From Brevibacillus gelatini (GTDB lineage: Bacteria; Bacillota; Bacilli; Brevibacillales; Brevibacillaceae): a stretch of 64,000 nucleotides of DNA. Below are positions 34,922 through 43,794 of the stretch, piece after piece; position 1 is the first letter of the stretch; every line of letters begins with the position of its first letter. The notes under the pieces were generated by a model. That model was not told the DNA's origin. It did not search any database and was given only the letters and a program-made list of their open reading frames with translations. Both the position numbers and the translations under genes were made by a program. Where the stretch lies: the NCBI RefSeq assembly GCF_003710935.1, contig NZ_RHHS01000033.1, positions 18,494-82,493 of the forward strand, in the 5' to 3' direction.

Positions 34922-35002
34922 CTTTTCCATTTGCGCTTGCAAAAGGGCAGAGGAGGATGGTACTGTGACAGCAGAATCTACAAGCGGGGAGGGCTGAGGC
35001 CC

Positions 35003-35389
35003 ATGATTATTGGCATAGGCGTGGACATCGTCGAGATTGAGCGGATCGCCGTCCTGATGAAGCGACAGGAAAAGGCGATTAGCCGCTTTCTGACCGAAGC
35101 AGAACAGAAGCAGCTGGTTGGAAAAACAGAATCGAGACAAGCGGAAATAGTCGCAGGCAGGTTCGCGGCAAAGGAAGCTGGAGCGAAAGCGCTCGGGACA
35201 GGCATCGGTCATGCACTAAGCTTTTTGGATATGGAAATTACCCCGAGTGAGACGGGAAAACCGATGATGCGAGTAAATGGCGACGTGTTGACCAAGCTCG
35301 GTTTGGACCCGCAACGCGTTCGTGTACACGTGAGCATTTCCCACAGCCAGACACATGCCATGGCACAGGTAGTTGTGGAAGAATTGTAA
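35003..35389 (+). CDS. acpS: holo-[acyl-carrier-protein] synthase
   Basis: A 128-residue phosphopantetheinyl transferase that converts apo-ACP to holo-ACP with coenzyme A. The magnesium ligands D8 ([12 protein letters not shown]) and E58 ([15 protein letters not shown]) are in place, and the C-terminal [12 protein letters not shown] matches the family. Starts at the ATG behind GGGCTGAGG. In B. subtilis acpS also lies beside the ydcC-like and alr genes, so this is conserved order. Confidence 0.95.
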   Translation: MIIGIGVDIVEIERIAVLMKRQEKAISRFLTEAEQKQLVGKTESRQAEIVAGRFAAKEAGAKALGTGIGHALSFLDMEITPSETGKPMMRVNGDVLTKLGLDPQRVRVHVSISHSQTHAMAQVVVEEL

Positions 35390-35629
35390 ACTTGTCTGCA
35401 TATTGGGACGAGGATGGACATACATTTATATCGCGTAGATCAGGAGGGACTACCTGCTCTTACAGGAAGGGTAAGTCTTCAGCCGATCAAGCGATTCGCG
35501 TCCTTTTGTACCCAGTACAGCCTTTTGACACGATGAGCGAGACCAGAGGCGAAAGACTGACAGATTTCCCAGGAAATAGACAGGGGTGCCCTTCTTTGTC
35601 GAAAAAGTTGACAAGGAGGAGTTCATGGA

Positions 35630-36667
35630 ATGAAGAGGGCAGCTTTACCACTGGTGTTATTGTTGGTCTTTACGTTGCTGCTCGGCGGTTGCTTCGGTCA
35701 GAAAACACCGGAAGATGTGGTGAGTGATCTGAACGGGACGCTGGGAAAAATGAGCGGGTACAAGTCTCAGGCAGTATTGACCATGCACACAGGCTCTACT
35801 CCTATGGAGTACGACGTTCAGGTCTGGTATGAAAAGCCTGCCAACTATCGGGTAGCTCTCACTTCCAAGCAGCGCGGGATCACGCAGATCATTTTGCGCA
35901 ACAACGAGGGAGTCTTTGTACTGACTCCGCATCTGAACAAGAGCTTCCGCTTCCAGAGCGGTTGGCCGGAAAACAACGGCCCGCTGTATTTGTACGAGAC
36001 GCTGGCGAAGAGCATCATCGACGATACGGAACGCCAGATGAAGGTGGAGGAAAAGCAGTACGTATTTGAGGTGAAAGCCAATTACACCGGCAATCGCTCT
36101 CTGACCAAGCAAAAAATTTGGCTGACAGAAGACTTCAAGCCTACGCATGCGGAGATCATGGATTCGAGTATGAAGCCGCTGGTGAAAATCGATTTCACCG
36201 AATTTTCGTTCAACCCGACGTTTGACAAGGATGCCTTTGACAAGGATCGCAACATGGCGACCAGCTCATTGACGGCGATTCCGACCATGGCAGGGGTGAA
36301 TGGACAGGTTGCCCAGCAGCCGAGCAGCCAGTTTGGCGTCATCGTCCCAACGTATGTGCCGGAAGGAGTCAAACAGGGCGATATTGAGCCGGTCACACGT
36401 GACGGTGTGAGAACGGTCATCCTCAATTACAAGGGAGCTTACAACTACAAGCTGATCGAAGCCCGTCCGACAGAAGCATCCGTTTCGTATGAACAAGGCA
36501 TGCCTGTCAACCTCGGCTTCACGGTTGGGGTACTGGCGCAAACGGGTGAAAACACACGACTTCTGACGTGGGAGCTGGACGGAGTAGAATTTACAATCGC
36601 CGGCGATTTGCCGGAAGAAGAGATGGTGAAAGTTGCCCAGTCGACATACGGTATCGGCGGGAAATAA
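35630..36667 (+). CDS. YdcC-like lipoprotein (LolA-like fold)
   Basis: A 345-residue lipoprotein with lipobox LLGGC (C21). The N-terminal part (VQVWYEKPANYRVALTSK, then IWLTEDFKPTHAEI) resembles the LolA/LppX-like proteins that include B. subtilis YdcC, a sporulation protein of the mother cell. The ATG at 35630 follows AAGGAGG; the ATG 6 bp upstream meets a stop at once. Its place between acpS and alr is the same as ydcC in B. subtilis. The 240 bp before it hold no gene and no promoter I can fix. Function unknown. Confidence 0.82.
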   Translation: MKRAALPLVLLLVFTLLLGGCFGQKTPEDVVSDLNGTLGKMSGYKSQAVLTMHTGSTPMEYDVQVWYEKPANYRVALTSKQRGITQIILRNNEGVFVLTPHLNKSFRFQSGWPENNGPLYLYETLAKSIIDDTERQMKVEEKQYVFEVKANYTGNRSLTKQKIWLTEDFKPTHAEIMDSSMKPLVKIDFTEFSFNPTFDKDAFDKDRNMATSSLTAIPTMAGVNGQVAQQPSSQFGVIVPTYVPEGVKQGDIEPVTRDGVRTVILNYKGAYNYKLIEARPTEASVSYEQGMPVNLGFTVGVLAQTGENTRLLTWELDGVEFTIAGDLPEEEMVKVAQSTYGIGGK

Positions 36668-36674
36668 AGAAAAT

Positions 36675-36713
36675 ACGGGAGAGGGGACGGGTCGTGACCG
36701 TCCTCTATTTTTG
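36675..36713 (+). terminator. terminator after the YdcC-like gene
   Basis: AGAGGGGACGG pairs with CCGTCCTCT, followed by ATTTTTG. Confidence 0.85.
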
Positions 36714-36801
36714 TGCCTGGGGGAAGCTTTTTGGCTCTTACCAATACTCCTAGACTTTCCCGCAAGTTTTCCATTTTTCTCAAACAATAATCTAAAAAAG
36801 C

Positions 36802-36827
36802 CCTTGTACACTTGGAGCTGTACCAGG
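36802..36827. promoter_or_regulatory. 9-bp inverted repeat upstream of the repeat protein
   Basis: CCTTGTACA, eight bases, TGTACCAGG: arms complementary at 8 of 9 positions. It lies 45 bp before the start codon and overlaps likely promoter elements (TTGGAG at 36812, 19 bp, TACATA at 36837). Looks like an operator; the regulator is unknown. Confidence 0.45.
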
Positions 36828-36871
36828 GAGATGCGGTACATAACCACTGAAAATGAAAGGATGGAGCAAAT

Positions 36872-37690
36872 ATGTTTAGCAAAGCAAAACTGGGTATGCT
36901 TTTGGGCACGATGGCAGCGGTTTTGAGTATCGGAAGCTTGGGAAGCGCCTTGGCAGCAGATACAGCGCAAACAGAGGCGCAAGCACAGAAAGCGAACAAA
37001 CCGGCAGAGGTGAAGTTCGCCTTCAACAAGCAGGGGCACCCTGGCGGATTTGCGAAAGGAATCTTCTTCAAAGAAAACAATGAGCTTTTGTCCTTGCTCA
37101 AGCTGGATGCCGCCAAGCTGCAGGAAGAGCTGAAAGCAGGCAAGACCTTGGCAGCCGTAGCAGAAGCGCAAGGCGTATCCGTGGATGATGTGGTAGCCTT
37201 GCTGGTAAAAGAGCAGGAAGCCAAATTGAAAGAAGCAGTGGAAGCAGGCAAGCTGACACAGGAGCAAGCCGATAAAATGAACGAAAACGCCGCAGAGCGC
37301 GTAAAACAAATGGTGCAAAACACGCATCCGGGCAAAGGACCAGGCAGAGGCTTCGGATTCGGCTTCGACAAAAACGAAGCACTGCTGTCCTTGCTGAAAC
37401 TCGACGCCGCCAAGCTGCAAGAAGAACTGAAAGCAGGCAAGACCTTGGCAGCCGTAGCAGAAGCACAAGGCGTATCCGTGGATGATGTGGTAGCGCTGCT
37501 GGTAAAAGAGCAGGAAGCCAAATTGAAAGAAGCAGTAGAAGCAGGCAAGCTGACGCAGGAGCAAGCGGACAAGCGCAGCGAGGAACTGGCTTCCCGGGTG
37601 CAAAAAATGGTAGAAGGCAGCTTTGCGAAATTCGCCATCATGAAACACAACCTGAAAAAAGAAGAGCAAGGTACAGCGAACGAGCAATAA
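36872..37690 (+). CDS. secreted protein with two identical 64-residue repeats
   Basis: A 272-residue protein with a signal peptide cut near SALA-AD (residue 29). Residues 72-135 and 171-234 are identical: LLSLLKLDAAKLQEELKAGK ... KLTQEQADK, amphipathic helices with an AEAQGVSVDDVVALL stretch. They are joined by a Gly/His/Phe-rich linker (GKGPGRGFGFGF). The helical pattern recalls small secreted DUF2680/YckD-type proteins, but I do not recognise a function. The repeats share DNA almost perfectly (37085-37276 and 37382-37573), pointing to a recent duplication or gene conversion. Mature protein is Lys/Glu/Ala-rich with no cysteine. Confidence 0.85.
   Translation: MFSKAKLGMLLGTMAAVLSIGSLGSALAADTAQTEAQAQKANKPAEVKFAFNKQGHPGGFAKGIFFKENNELLSLLKLDAAKLQEELKAGKTLAAVAEAQGVSVDDVVALLVKEQEAKLKEAVEAGKLTQEQADKMNENAAERVKQMVQNTHPGKGPGRGFGFGFDKNEALLSLLKLDAAKLQEELKAGKTLAAVAEAQGVSVDDVVALLVKEQEAKLKEAVEAGKLTQEQADKRSEELASRVQKMVEGSFAKFAIMKHNLKKEEQGTANEQ
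37085..37573 (+). repeat. direct repeat pair inside the secreted protein gene
   Basis: Two 192-bp units, 37085-37276 and 37382-37573, 297 bp apart, with identical translation and only about a dozen synonymous differences. Confidence 0.9.
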
Positions 37691-37705
37691 CAGCGCTGCT
37701 TAACA

Positions 37706-37739
37706 GTCAGGCGGGAGCCCATCTCGCCTGGCTTTTTGC
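37706..37739 (+). terminator. terminator after the repeat protein
   Basis: CAGGCGGGA pairs with TCTCGCCTG (one mismatch), followed by GCTTTTTG. Confidence 0.85.
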
Positions 37740-37936
37740 GTCTCCGCTTCCCACTGCGCACGAAGAAATATCTTTCGCCACGCAAAATATCGCTCCGGGA
37801 TTGCGAGCAGTCGGCCGATTTGCCCCTGTACACCCGTGTTTGCAAGAGGAAAAAGGACCATACCCGAATTGACACGCACCGGGCAAACACGATACATTCA
37901 AGGTAACTTATACCGTAATGAGGTGCATACTGTAAG

Positions 37937-38377
37937 ATGAAAAAACCGTCTACCGAAGTTTTGTACCAGGAGGAGTCGGCCTACAAGGACATGCTGCTGC
38001 GAAAAAGCTGGCGCATGCGCATTGGGGAGACTGTCGCCTTCGTTTTGGGCATGATGATTCTCTCCCAGTTTTTCCCCAGCAATGACACGACCTTCAAAGT
38101 GCTTGCCTTCGCGATTGCAATTGCGGTCGTCGGTCTGTCGCCGTTCCTGTACAAGGCGATGCTGCGTCCTGTGTACAAGCTGACGAAGACTCACCTGATT
38201 GTCAGCATCTCTGGAAAAGAAACCAGCTACCCGCTGTCAGAAGTGGAGCAGATTTACGAAGGCCGCCATTTCTACCGCCTGGGGGGCAAAAAAGAATCGC
38301 TGATGGTTTCCAGACAGTTTCTCAGCCATTTGAATGAGCGCTTGTTTTACTACCGAAAAGGGAACAAGAGGAGATAG
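37937..38377 (+). CDS. two-helix membrane protein upstream of alr
   Basis: A 146-residue protein with two membrane helices (about residues 30-47 and 56-75) and a C-terminal cytosolic part (LTKTHLIVSISGKETSYPLS ... YEGRHFYRLGGKKE). The strand-rich tail looks like the bacterial PH-like/YcxB type, where membrane helices precede a small beta domain; this is an inference from pattern. It ends 2 bp before alr, so the two are co-translated. Function unknown. Confidence 0.7.
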   Translation: MKKPSTEVLYQEESAYKDMLLRKSWRMRIGETVAFVLGMMILSQFFPSNDTTFKVLAFAIAIAVVGLSPFLYKAMLRPVYKLTKTHLIVSISGKETSYPLSEVEQIYEGRHFYRLGGKKESLMVSRQFLSHLNERLFYYRKGNKRR

Positions 38378-38379
38378 AT

Positions 38380-39582
38380 ATGAAACCGTTTTCTCGTGAC
38401 ACTTGGGTTGAGGTTGATTTGAACGCCATCCGGGCCAATGTCGAGACGTTCCGCGGCCATCTGCCGAAAAGCACAGGCATTATGGCAGTCGTCAAGGCAG
38501 ACGGCTACGGTCATGGCGCTGTGCATGTCGCCAGGGAGGCGCTGGCGAGCGGTGCCGATTCTCTGGCAGTAGCCATGCTCGATGAAGCGGTCATCTTGCG
38601 TACAGCAGGCATTGACGCGCCGATTCTGGTGCTCGGGTACACCCCGGCAGATTCGGTCGAGACGGCCAGCAGACTGAATGTAGAACTGACGGCGTACAGC
38701 ACGGAATGGATTGTTTCAGCGAATCAGAGACTGGAGCAGGCCGAGCTTCGCCCTGTTGGTGTGCATGTCAAAACCGACACAGGCATGGGACGTCTGGGGG
38801 TTCGGACGACAGCAGATTTGCTGGAAGTGGTAGCAGCGCTTGAAAACAGCGCCAAACTCGAATGGACAGGCATTTTCACGCACTTCGCCTGCGCGGATGA
38901 ACCGGATACGACCCATGTGCGAGGACAACATGAGATGTTTCAATCCTTTTTGCAGGCGCTGCGCGAGCAAGGCAAAAAGCTGCCGAAAGTTCACTGCTGC
39001 AATACAGCGGCAGCAATCGCTTTTCCTGATTGGGGGTATGATACGATCCGTTTAGGCATAGGTTTATACGGATTGTATCCTTCGCCGTACATGAAAGAGC
39101 GCGCAGACGTCCGCCTTGTCCCTGCCCTCTCCCTGAAAACCAAAATTGCCCATGTAAAAACCGCCGTAGAGCCGTTTACGGTCAGCTATGGCGCTACGTA
39201 CACAGCAAAGCCTGGCGAGCGGATCGCGACGCTGCCGATTGGATACGCAGACGGGTATTCCCGCCTCTTGTCCAATCGGGGAGAAGTGTTGTACAATGGT
39301 TCCCGCTATCAGGTTGTCGGGCGAGTCTGCATGGACCAGATCATGGTCAGGCTGGAGCCGGGCTTGGGGCAGGTCGATGAGGAGGTCGTTCTCTACGGCA
39401 AGCAGGGTAATGAGGAAATCTCGCTGGATGAGGTTGCCGCGTTGCTTGGAACGATCAACTACGAAGTCCCCTGCATGCTGAATTACCGGATTCCGCGCGT
39501 CTATGTTCGCAACAAGGAAGTGGTCGAGGTGTTTCATCCGTTGGCGATGAAACATGCGCCAGAAAAAAATGTAAATAACTAG
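38380..39582 (+). CDS. alr: alanine racemase
   Basis: A 400-residue PLP enzyme that interconverts L- and D-alanine for peptidoglycan and teichoic acid alanylation. The PLP lysine K39 is in VVKADGYGHG and the second catalytic residue Y270 in SYGATYT; VCMDQIMV and the C-terminal beta domain are intact. ATG behind AAGAGGAGATAG. The position before mazEF is the same as in B. subtilis. Confidence 0.97.
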   Translation: MKPFSRDTWVEVDLNAIRANVETFRGHLPKSTGIMAVVKADGYGHGAVHVAREALASGADSLAVAMLDEAVILRTAGIDAPILVLGYTPADSVETASRLNVELTAYSTEWIVSANQRLEQAELRPVGVHVKTDTGMGRLGVRTTADLLEVVAALENSAKLEWTGIFTHFACADEPDTTHVRGQHEMFQSFLQALREQGKKLPKVHCCNTAAAIAFPDWGYDTIRLGIGLYGLYPSPYMKERADVRLVPALSLKTKIAHVKTAVEPFTVSYGATYTAKPGERIATLPIGYADGYSRLLSNRGEVLYNGSRYQVVGRVCMDQIMVRLEPGLGQVDEEVVLYGKQGNEEISLDEVAALLGTINYEVPCMLNYRIPRVYVRNKEVVEVFHPLAMKHAPEKNVNN

Positions 39583-39629
39583 CAGGCAAAAAACAGCAGG
39601 AATTTTCATCTCAAGCGCGAATATTAGTT

Positions 39630-39660
39630 AAGCGCAAATGCGGGCTTTTTTGCTTGAAAA
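39630..39660 (+). terminator. weak terminator after alr
   Basis: AAGCGCAAATGCGGGC can fold weakly (AGC/GCT with GC pairs) before TTTTTTGCTTG. The stem is poor, so read-through into mazEF is possible. Confidence 0.4.
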
Positions 39661-39781
39661 GCGAACGGATAGGTATATTTTTGCAGTGGTTTCGACATAA
39701 TGGTATTGTTCATGCTGGCCGTTCTTTCAAGAACTGGCATAGTAGATGGAAGTTACGGTCATGGTTGGAGGTGGATTTGTC

Positions 39782-40060
39782 TTGTCGAAGTCAAACACAA
39801 AACGCATCATGATCAGTTTGCCGCAACACTTGCTACAGGAAGTGGATGGCGTCATTCAAAAGGAGAAATCCAATCGCAGCGAATTTATTCGCCAGGCGAT
39901 GCATTTGTATTTGAAGGAGCGTAAAAAACGTACGATCCGAGAGACAATGCAAAAAGGGTATATGGAGATGGCGAAGATCAATCTGAAAATGGCATCGGAG
40001 GCTTTTGGCGCTGAGGAAGAGGCTGACCATACTCTTGTCCGCTTAGTTAGCGGGGTGTGA
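39782..40060 (+). CDS. mazE: antitoxin MazE / EndoAI
   Basis: A 92-residue ribbon-helix-helix antitoxin. The N-terminal RHH (KRIMISLPQHLLQEVDGVIQ, SNRSEFIRQAMHLYL) binds DNA; the C-terminal SEAFGAEEEADHTLVRLVSG wraps the toxin. Strongly similar to B. subtilis EndoAI (NdoAI). The start is the TTG at 39782 behind GGAGGTGG; the frame is open further upstream but the ribosome site falls inside that extension. Confidence 0.93.
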   Translation: MSKSNTKRIMISLPQHLLQEVDGVIQKEKSNRSEFIRQAMHLYLKERKKRTIRETMQKGYMEMAKINLKMASEAFGAEEEADHTLVRLVSGV

Positions 40061-40063
40061 CCA

Positions 40064-40414
40064 GTGATTGTCAAACGTGGCGATGTATTTTTCGCGGACC
40101 TGTCACCGGTCGTTGGCTCTGAGCAAGGAGGCGTGCGGCCTGTTTTAGTCATTCAGAACGACATTGGAAATCGATTTAGTCCGACGGTCATCGTCGCAGC
40201 CATTACGGCCCAGATTCAGAAGGCAAAACTGCCTACGCATGTGGAAATTGACGCAAAAACATATGGATTTGATCGTGACTCCGTCATTTTGTTGGAACAA
40301 ATACGAACCATTGACAAACAGAGGCTGACTGACAAGATTACTCATCTTGACGACGAGATGATGGATCGGGTCAATGAGTCTTTGCAAATCAGCCTGGGGC
40401 TAATTGATTTTTAA
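40064..40414 (+). CDS. mazF: endoribonuclease toxin MazF / EndoA
   Basis: A 116-residue toxin that cuts mRNA at UACAU in the B. subtilis homologue. The sequence ([57 protein letters not shown]) is almost the same as B. subtilis EndoA, with catalytic R and T in place. It starts with a GTG 3 bp after mazE. As in B. subtilis, the pair precedes the sigB operon. Confidence 0.97.
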   Translation: MIVKRGDVFFADLSPVVGSEQGGVRPVLVIQNDIGNRFSPTVIVAAITAQIQKAKLPTHVEIDAKTYGFDRDSVILLEQIRTIDKQRLTDKITHLDDEMMDRVNESLQISLGLIDF

Positions 40415-40437
40415 AAATGAATTATCATTGGGAGAGG

Positions 40438-40474
40438 AAAAGCCACTTGGGTGAAGCAAGTGGTTTTTTTGCTG
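40438..40474 (+). terminator. terminator between mazEF and rsbT
   Basis: AAGCCACTTG pairs with CAAGTGGTT around GGTGAAG, followed by six more Ts. Confidence 0.9.
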
Positions 40475-40634
40475 TAGGGGAAGGGAATCGCCGGGTGTGT
40501 AGCGAATGTGTTTTGGTAGATAGTAGACAAAATGTGACACGATTTGCTATTACTTCCGAGGTAGAGAAAAAACTTCAATCGCATTCATTTCATGAAATTC
40601 TACCTATAAAGTGAGGGCGGAAGGGGTTTTTTGA

Positions 40635-41063
40635 TTGTGGCAGAGCTGTGGTCCTGAGACAATCAAGATTGAACGAGAAGCAGACATTGTGACAGCGAGA
40701 CAAGTGGGGCGAAACATGTCGAGACAGCTCGGCTTCGGTACAATCATGCAGTCCCGAATCGCCACTTCCATCTCAGAACTGGCGCGCAACATTTATTTGT
40801 ACGCTGGCAGTGGGACGATTACGATAGCGCCGATCGTTCGCAACGGAGTGCTCGGCTTGCAGTTGACAGCAATAGATGCGGGGCCGGGAATCCCGGACAT
40901 CCGCAAGGCAATGGAAGACGGCTATTCGACTTCCGGTGCGCTTGGAGCAGGATTGCCTGGTGTCAGGCGCATGATGGATGAATTTGAAATCCACAGTTCT
41001 CCCGGCGAGGGCACGCGTGTAGTCGTTGTGAAGTGGAATGGCCCGATAGAGGAGGGGGTGTAA
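40635..41063 (+). CDS. rsbT: serine kinase / RsbU activator RsbT
   Basis: A 142-residue GHKL kinase. The ATP-binding boxes are clear: SISELARNIYLYAG, AIDAGPGIPDI and GALGAGLPGVRRMMDEFEI, nearly identical to B. subtilis RsbT. RsbT phosphorylates the stressosome proteins RsbS and RsbR and then activates the phosphatase RsbU. Neither rsbR nor rsbS is next to it. The start is the TTG at 40635 behind GAAGGGG, giving MWQSC, which aligns with MNDQSC of B. subtilis RsbT. It overlaps rsbU by one base. Confidence 0.92.
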   Translation: MWQSCGPETIKIEREADIVTARQVGRNMSRQLGFGTIMQSRIATSISELARNIYLYAGSGTITIAPIVRNGVLGLQLTAIDAGPGIPDIRKAMEDGYSTSGALGAGLPGVRRMMDEFEIHSSPGEGTRVVVVKWNGPIEEGV

Positions 41064-42064
41064 TGGTAACCCGAAGCCTGGAAGAAGAGTACGTAAAGCT
41101 TCTTCGGGATTACCTGAACGGCCCGGGCGAGGATCAGCTTTACTTCGCCCAGCAGATGGGCAAATGGCTGCTTGCACATGACGTCTCGCCAGAGGAACTG
41201 ACAGACATGCATGGGCGGGCGTTGGAAAAGTTGGGGGAGGTACCGGAGTTTGTGCGTGCCTCCTTTTCTATCCTGACCGAAGTGATGATTGAATACGGCA
41301 ACGAGCACCGATCCGTACATAGCTGGCGAAGCAGGCATCAACAGATGGAAGCGGAGCTGACAGTGGCGCAGGCGATGCAGAAGAGGCTTTTGCCCAATCA
41401 ACTTCCCGATTATCCCGGACTGGAGATCGGTGTCGTCAGCATAGCGGCAAAGCAAATATCGGGCGACTATTACGATTTTATTTGCCAGGATCGAGAGCGG
41501 TTTTGCCTGACCGTCGCGGACATTACCGGAAATGGCATTTCCGCTGCCATGTGCATGTCCATGCTCAAATACGCCATAGACAGCTTGCGGGAGATGCCGC
41601 TTGGTCCCGACGAAATGCTCCGCCACCTCAACCGGATTGTCGGACGCAATATCGACCCGAGCATGTTTGTGACCATGCTCTACGGGTCTTACGATACACA
41701 TCAGCATTGTTTCCGCTACGCAGTGGCGGGGCACGAGCCGGGCTTTTTGTACCGGGCTGCGGAAGGTGTGTTTTACGACCTGGCGGGCCAAGGCTCCGTC
41801 CTGGGACTATGCCCGAACAGCGAATATGAGGTGCAGGAAGTTCGGCTGGAAGCGGGAGATATTCTGATTCTTCTGACAGACGGTGTAACGGAATGCAAAA
41901 AAAACCGATACTATTTGCAAAGGGATGAGCTTGTCCTTCAGATGCAAGCCGAACTGGGCGTCCATGCCCAGAAAATGGCGAACGCCCTGTACAACAGGTT
42001 GCTTGCGCTCTCCCAATTTGAACTGCTGGATGACTACACCATGATCGTACTTCGCAGAACGTGA
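41063..42064 (+). CDS. rsbU: PP2C-type phosphatase RsbU
   Basis: A 333-residue SpoIIE-type phosphatase. The first 85 or so residues form the helical RsbT-binding domain (EEYVKLLRDYLNGPGEDQLY); the rest is the catalytic PP2C domain with KQISGDYYDF, VADITGNGISAA, AVAGHEPGF and LLTDGVTE providing the metal-binding aspartates. It dephosphorylates RsbV~P and so releases SigB. It starts in TAATG overlap with rsbT. Confidence 0.95.
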   Translation: MVTRSLEEEYVKLLRDYLNGPGEDQLYFAQQMGKWLLAHDVSPEELTDMHGRALEKLGEVPEFVRASFSILTEVMIEYGNEHRSVHSWRSRHQQMEAELTVAQAMQKRLLPNQLPDYPGLEIGVVSIAAKQISGDYYDFICQDRERFCLTVADITGNGISAAMCMSMLKYAIDSLREMPLGPDEMLRHLNRIVGRNIDPSMFVTMLYGSYDTHQHCFRYAVAGHEPGFLYRAAEGVFYDLAGQGSVLGLCPNSEYEVQEVRLEAGDILILLTDGVTECKKNRYYLQRDELVLQMQAELGVHAQKMANALYNRLLALSQFELLDDYTMIVLRRT

Positions 42065-42089
42065 AACAATGCAAGGGAGGGAGATGGCG

Positions 42090-42416
42090 ATGGATTTGTT
42101 TTTGAAAACCACCAGCCAGGATACAGAGCATCGAGTGGTCCTTGGAGGCGATATTGATGCGCATACCGGGCCGGAAGTGAAGGAGACGCTCATGTCCCTC
42201 GCGAATGAGCCTGGTACACGCCGCCTGTTGATTGACTTGGAAGCTGTCGAGTACATGGACAGTACGGGCATAGGAATTTTCATCGCGGTCATGAAAGCAT
42301 GCAAGCAAAAAGAATGCGCGTTTGAGGTTCAAAAGTTGTCTCCACGCGTGGAAAGGCTGTTTCGCATCACGGGCTTGTACGAACATATTGCCATCCGCAA
42401 AGGAGAGAGCGAGTAA
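42090..42416 (+). CDS. rsbV: anti-anti-sigma factor RsbV
   Basis: A 108-residue STAS protein. The phosphorylatable serine is S58 in EYMDSTGIG. Unphosphorylated RsbV binds RsbW and frees SigB. Of the three in-frame ATGs (42069, 42084, 42090), the last fits best after GGGAGGGAG. It overlaps rsbW by one base in TAATG. Confidence 0.94.
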   Translation: MDLFLKTTSQDTEHRVVLGGDIDAHTGPEVKETLMSLANEPGTRRLLIDLEAVEYMDSTGIGIFIAVMKACKQKECAFEVQKLSPRVERLFRITGLYEHIAIRKGESE

Positions 42417-42910
42417 TGGCGGAACAAAAACCTCAGGCTGACGTGATCCGGTTGACGCTGCCCAATCAGACGGAATATTTGGGTGTAGCGCGGCTTACGG
42501 TGTCCGGGATCGCGAATCGCATGGGCTTTTCCTATGAGGAGATTGAGGACATCAAGCTGGCGGTAGGGGAAGCGTGCACGAATGCAGTGATACACGCGTA
42601 CAAGGGAAAAGAAGAGGTTGGCTTTATCCACATCGAATGTCAGGTTTTTCCGGACCGCCTCTGTATCGAGGTAAGCGATCAGGGGATCGGATTTGCCAGT
42701 GAGCTGATACCGGAACAACTGACACCGATTTTTGCAGGGAGAGACCTGGATGATCTGGATGAGGGAGGTCTGGGGCTTTATCTGATCCACACGCTTATGG
42801 ATGAAGTCGTGATTCGCTCCGAAGCGGGAGTGGCGGTCTCCATGACCAAGTACGTTCGGCGGGATGGGGTGGCTGGCGATGACTGGACAAATTCGGAAAC
42901 AGAAGTATAG
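42416..42910 (+). CDS. rsbW: anti-sigma factor / serine kinase RsbW
   Basis: A 164-residue GHKL kinase: AVGEACTNAVIHAYKG (N-box), VSDQGIGF (G1) and DEGGLGLYLIHTLMDEVVI (G2). It binds either SigB or RsbV and phosphorylates RsbV. Its 3' end overlaps sigB by about 30 bp. Confidence 0.95.
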   Translation: MAEQKPQADVIRLTLPNQTEYLGVARLTVSGIANRMGFSYEEIEDIKLAVGEACTNAVIHAYKGKEEVGFIHIECQVFPDRLCIEVSDQGIGFASELIPEQLTPIFAGRDLDDLDEGGLGLYLIHTLMDEVVIRSEAGVAVSMTKYVRRDGVAGDDWTNSETEV

Positions 42911-43676
42911 TCCGGAGGAACTGCGGCGGCTCATTCACCTGTATGGACAGACGCGAGACGACAGCTTGCAGGAGCAACTGGTGACAGCCTACACTCCTCT
43001 GGTAGAGACGTTGGCCAAAAAGTTTGTGCGCGGACAAGTCATGTACGAAGACCTCGTTCAAGTGGGAATGATCGGCTTGCTCGCTTCTTTGCGCCGGTTC
43101 GATCCTTCCTTTGACAGAACATTTGAAAGCTATGCGATCCCGACCATCGTCGGGGAAATCAAACGGTACATCCGCGACAAGACGTGGAGCGTCCATGTTC
43201 CGCGTCGGGTGAAAGAGCTCAGCCCGAAGATCAAGCGCGTGGTGGACGAACTTACAGCCAAGCTGCAGCGTTCGCCGCAAATCTCGGAAATCGCAAGCTG
43301 CCTGGGTGTGACGGAAGAAGCTGTCCTGGAAACGCTGGAGATGGGACGGAGCTACCATTCCCTGTCCATGGACAGCGAGCTGGAGGCAGACAACGACGGC
43401 AACACGATCACGCTGCTGGATCTCGTCGGCCAGCAGGAAGCGGGCTACGGACAAGTCGAGCAAAATCTGATGCTCGACCGGGCACTGCACGTTCTGGACA
43501 AGCGCGAAAAAGAAATCATCCATTTAACTTTTTATCTTAACTTGAGCCAGAAGCAGGCCGGAGACATCATGGGCTTGTCCCAGATGCACATTTCCCGCTT
43601 GCAGCGCAGGGCGCTGGGCAAGCTGCGGGAAGCTTTGCGAGTAGAGCAACTGGATACAGCGAAGGCAGCGACATAG
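42879..43676 (+). CDS. sigB: RNA polymerase sigma factor SigB
   Basis: A 265-residue general stress sigma factor. Region 2 holds DLVQVGMIGLLASLRRFDPS and FESYAIPTIVGEIKRYIRDK, and DKTWSVHVPRR is the same as in B. subtilis SigB. Region 4 ends in SQKQAGDIMGLSQMHISRLQ. I prefer the ATG at 42879 (MTGQIRK) over the in-frame ATG at 42864; both overlap rsbW. Last gene of rsbTUVW-sigB; no rsbX follows. I found no clear SigB promoter (GTTTAA-N12-15-GGGTAT) near rsbT or rsbV. Confidence 0.94.
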   Translation: MTGQIRKQKYSPEELRRLIHLYGQTRDDSLQEQLVTAYTPLVETLAKKFVRGQVMYEDLVQVGMIGLLASLRRFDPSFDRTFESYAIPTIVGEIKRYIRDKTWSVHVPRRVKELSPKIKRVVDELTAKLQRSPQISEIASCLGVTEEAVLETLEMGRSYHSLSMDSELEADNDGNTITLLDLVGQQEAGYGQVEQNLMLDRALHVLDKREKEIIHLTFYLNLSQKQAGDIMGLSQMHISRLQRRALGKLREALRVEQLDTAKAAT

Positions 43677-43698
43677 ACATAACGGAAAAATAGGGAAG

Positions 43699-43728
43699 AG
43701 AAGAGGGGCGAATGCGCCTCTTTTTTGC
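43699..43728 (+). terminator. terminator of the sigB operon
   Basis: AGAGGCGC-type stem: AAGAGGGGCG pairs with GCGCCTCTT around AAT, then Ts. Confidence 0.92.
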
Positions 43729-43794
43729 GTTTTTCCAGACACTGTTAGCAAATGTGGTACAATAAACGGCGAAGTACGAGCGCAGGAGGAATGT

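Noticed and set aside
35392..35727. 111-codon plus-strand frame between acpS and the YdcC-like gene
   Set aside because: Overlaps the YdcC-like lipoprotein start in another frame and has no protein-like pattern.
36445..37890. 481-codon minus-strand frame opposite the repeat protein
   Set aside because: Shadow of the Lys/Glu/Ala-rich repeats; low-complexity Ser/Ala/Cys translation.
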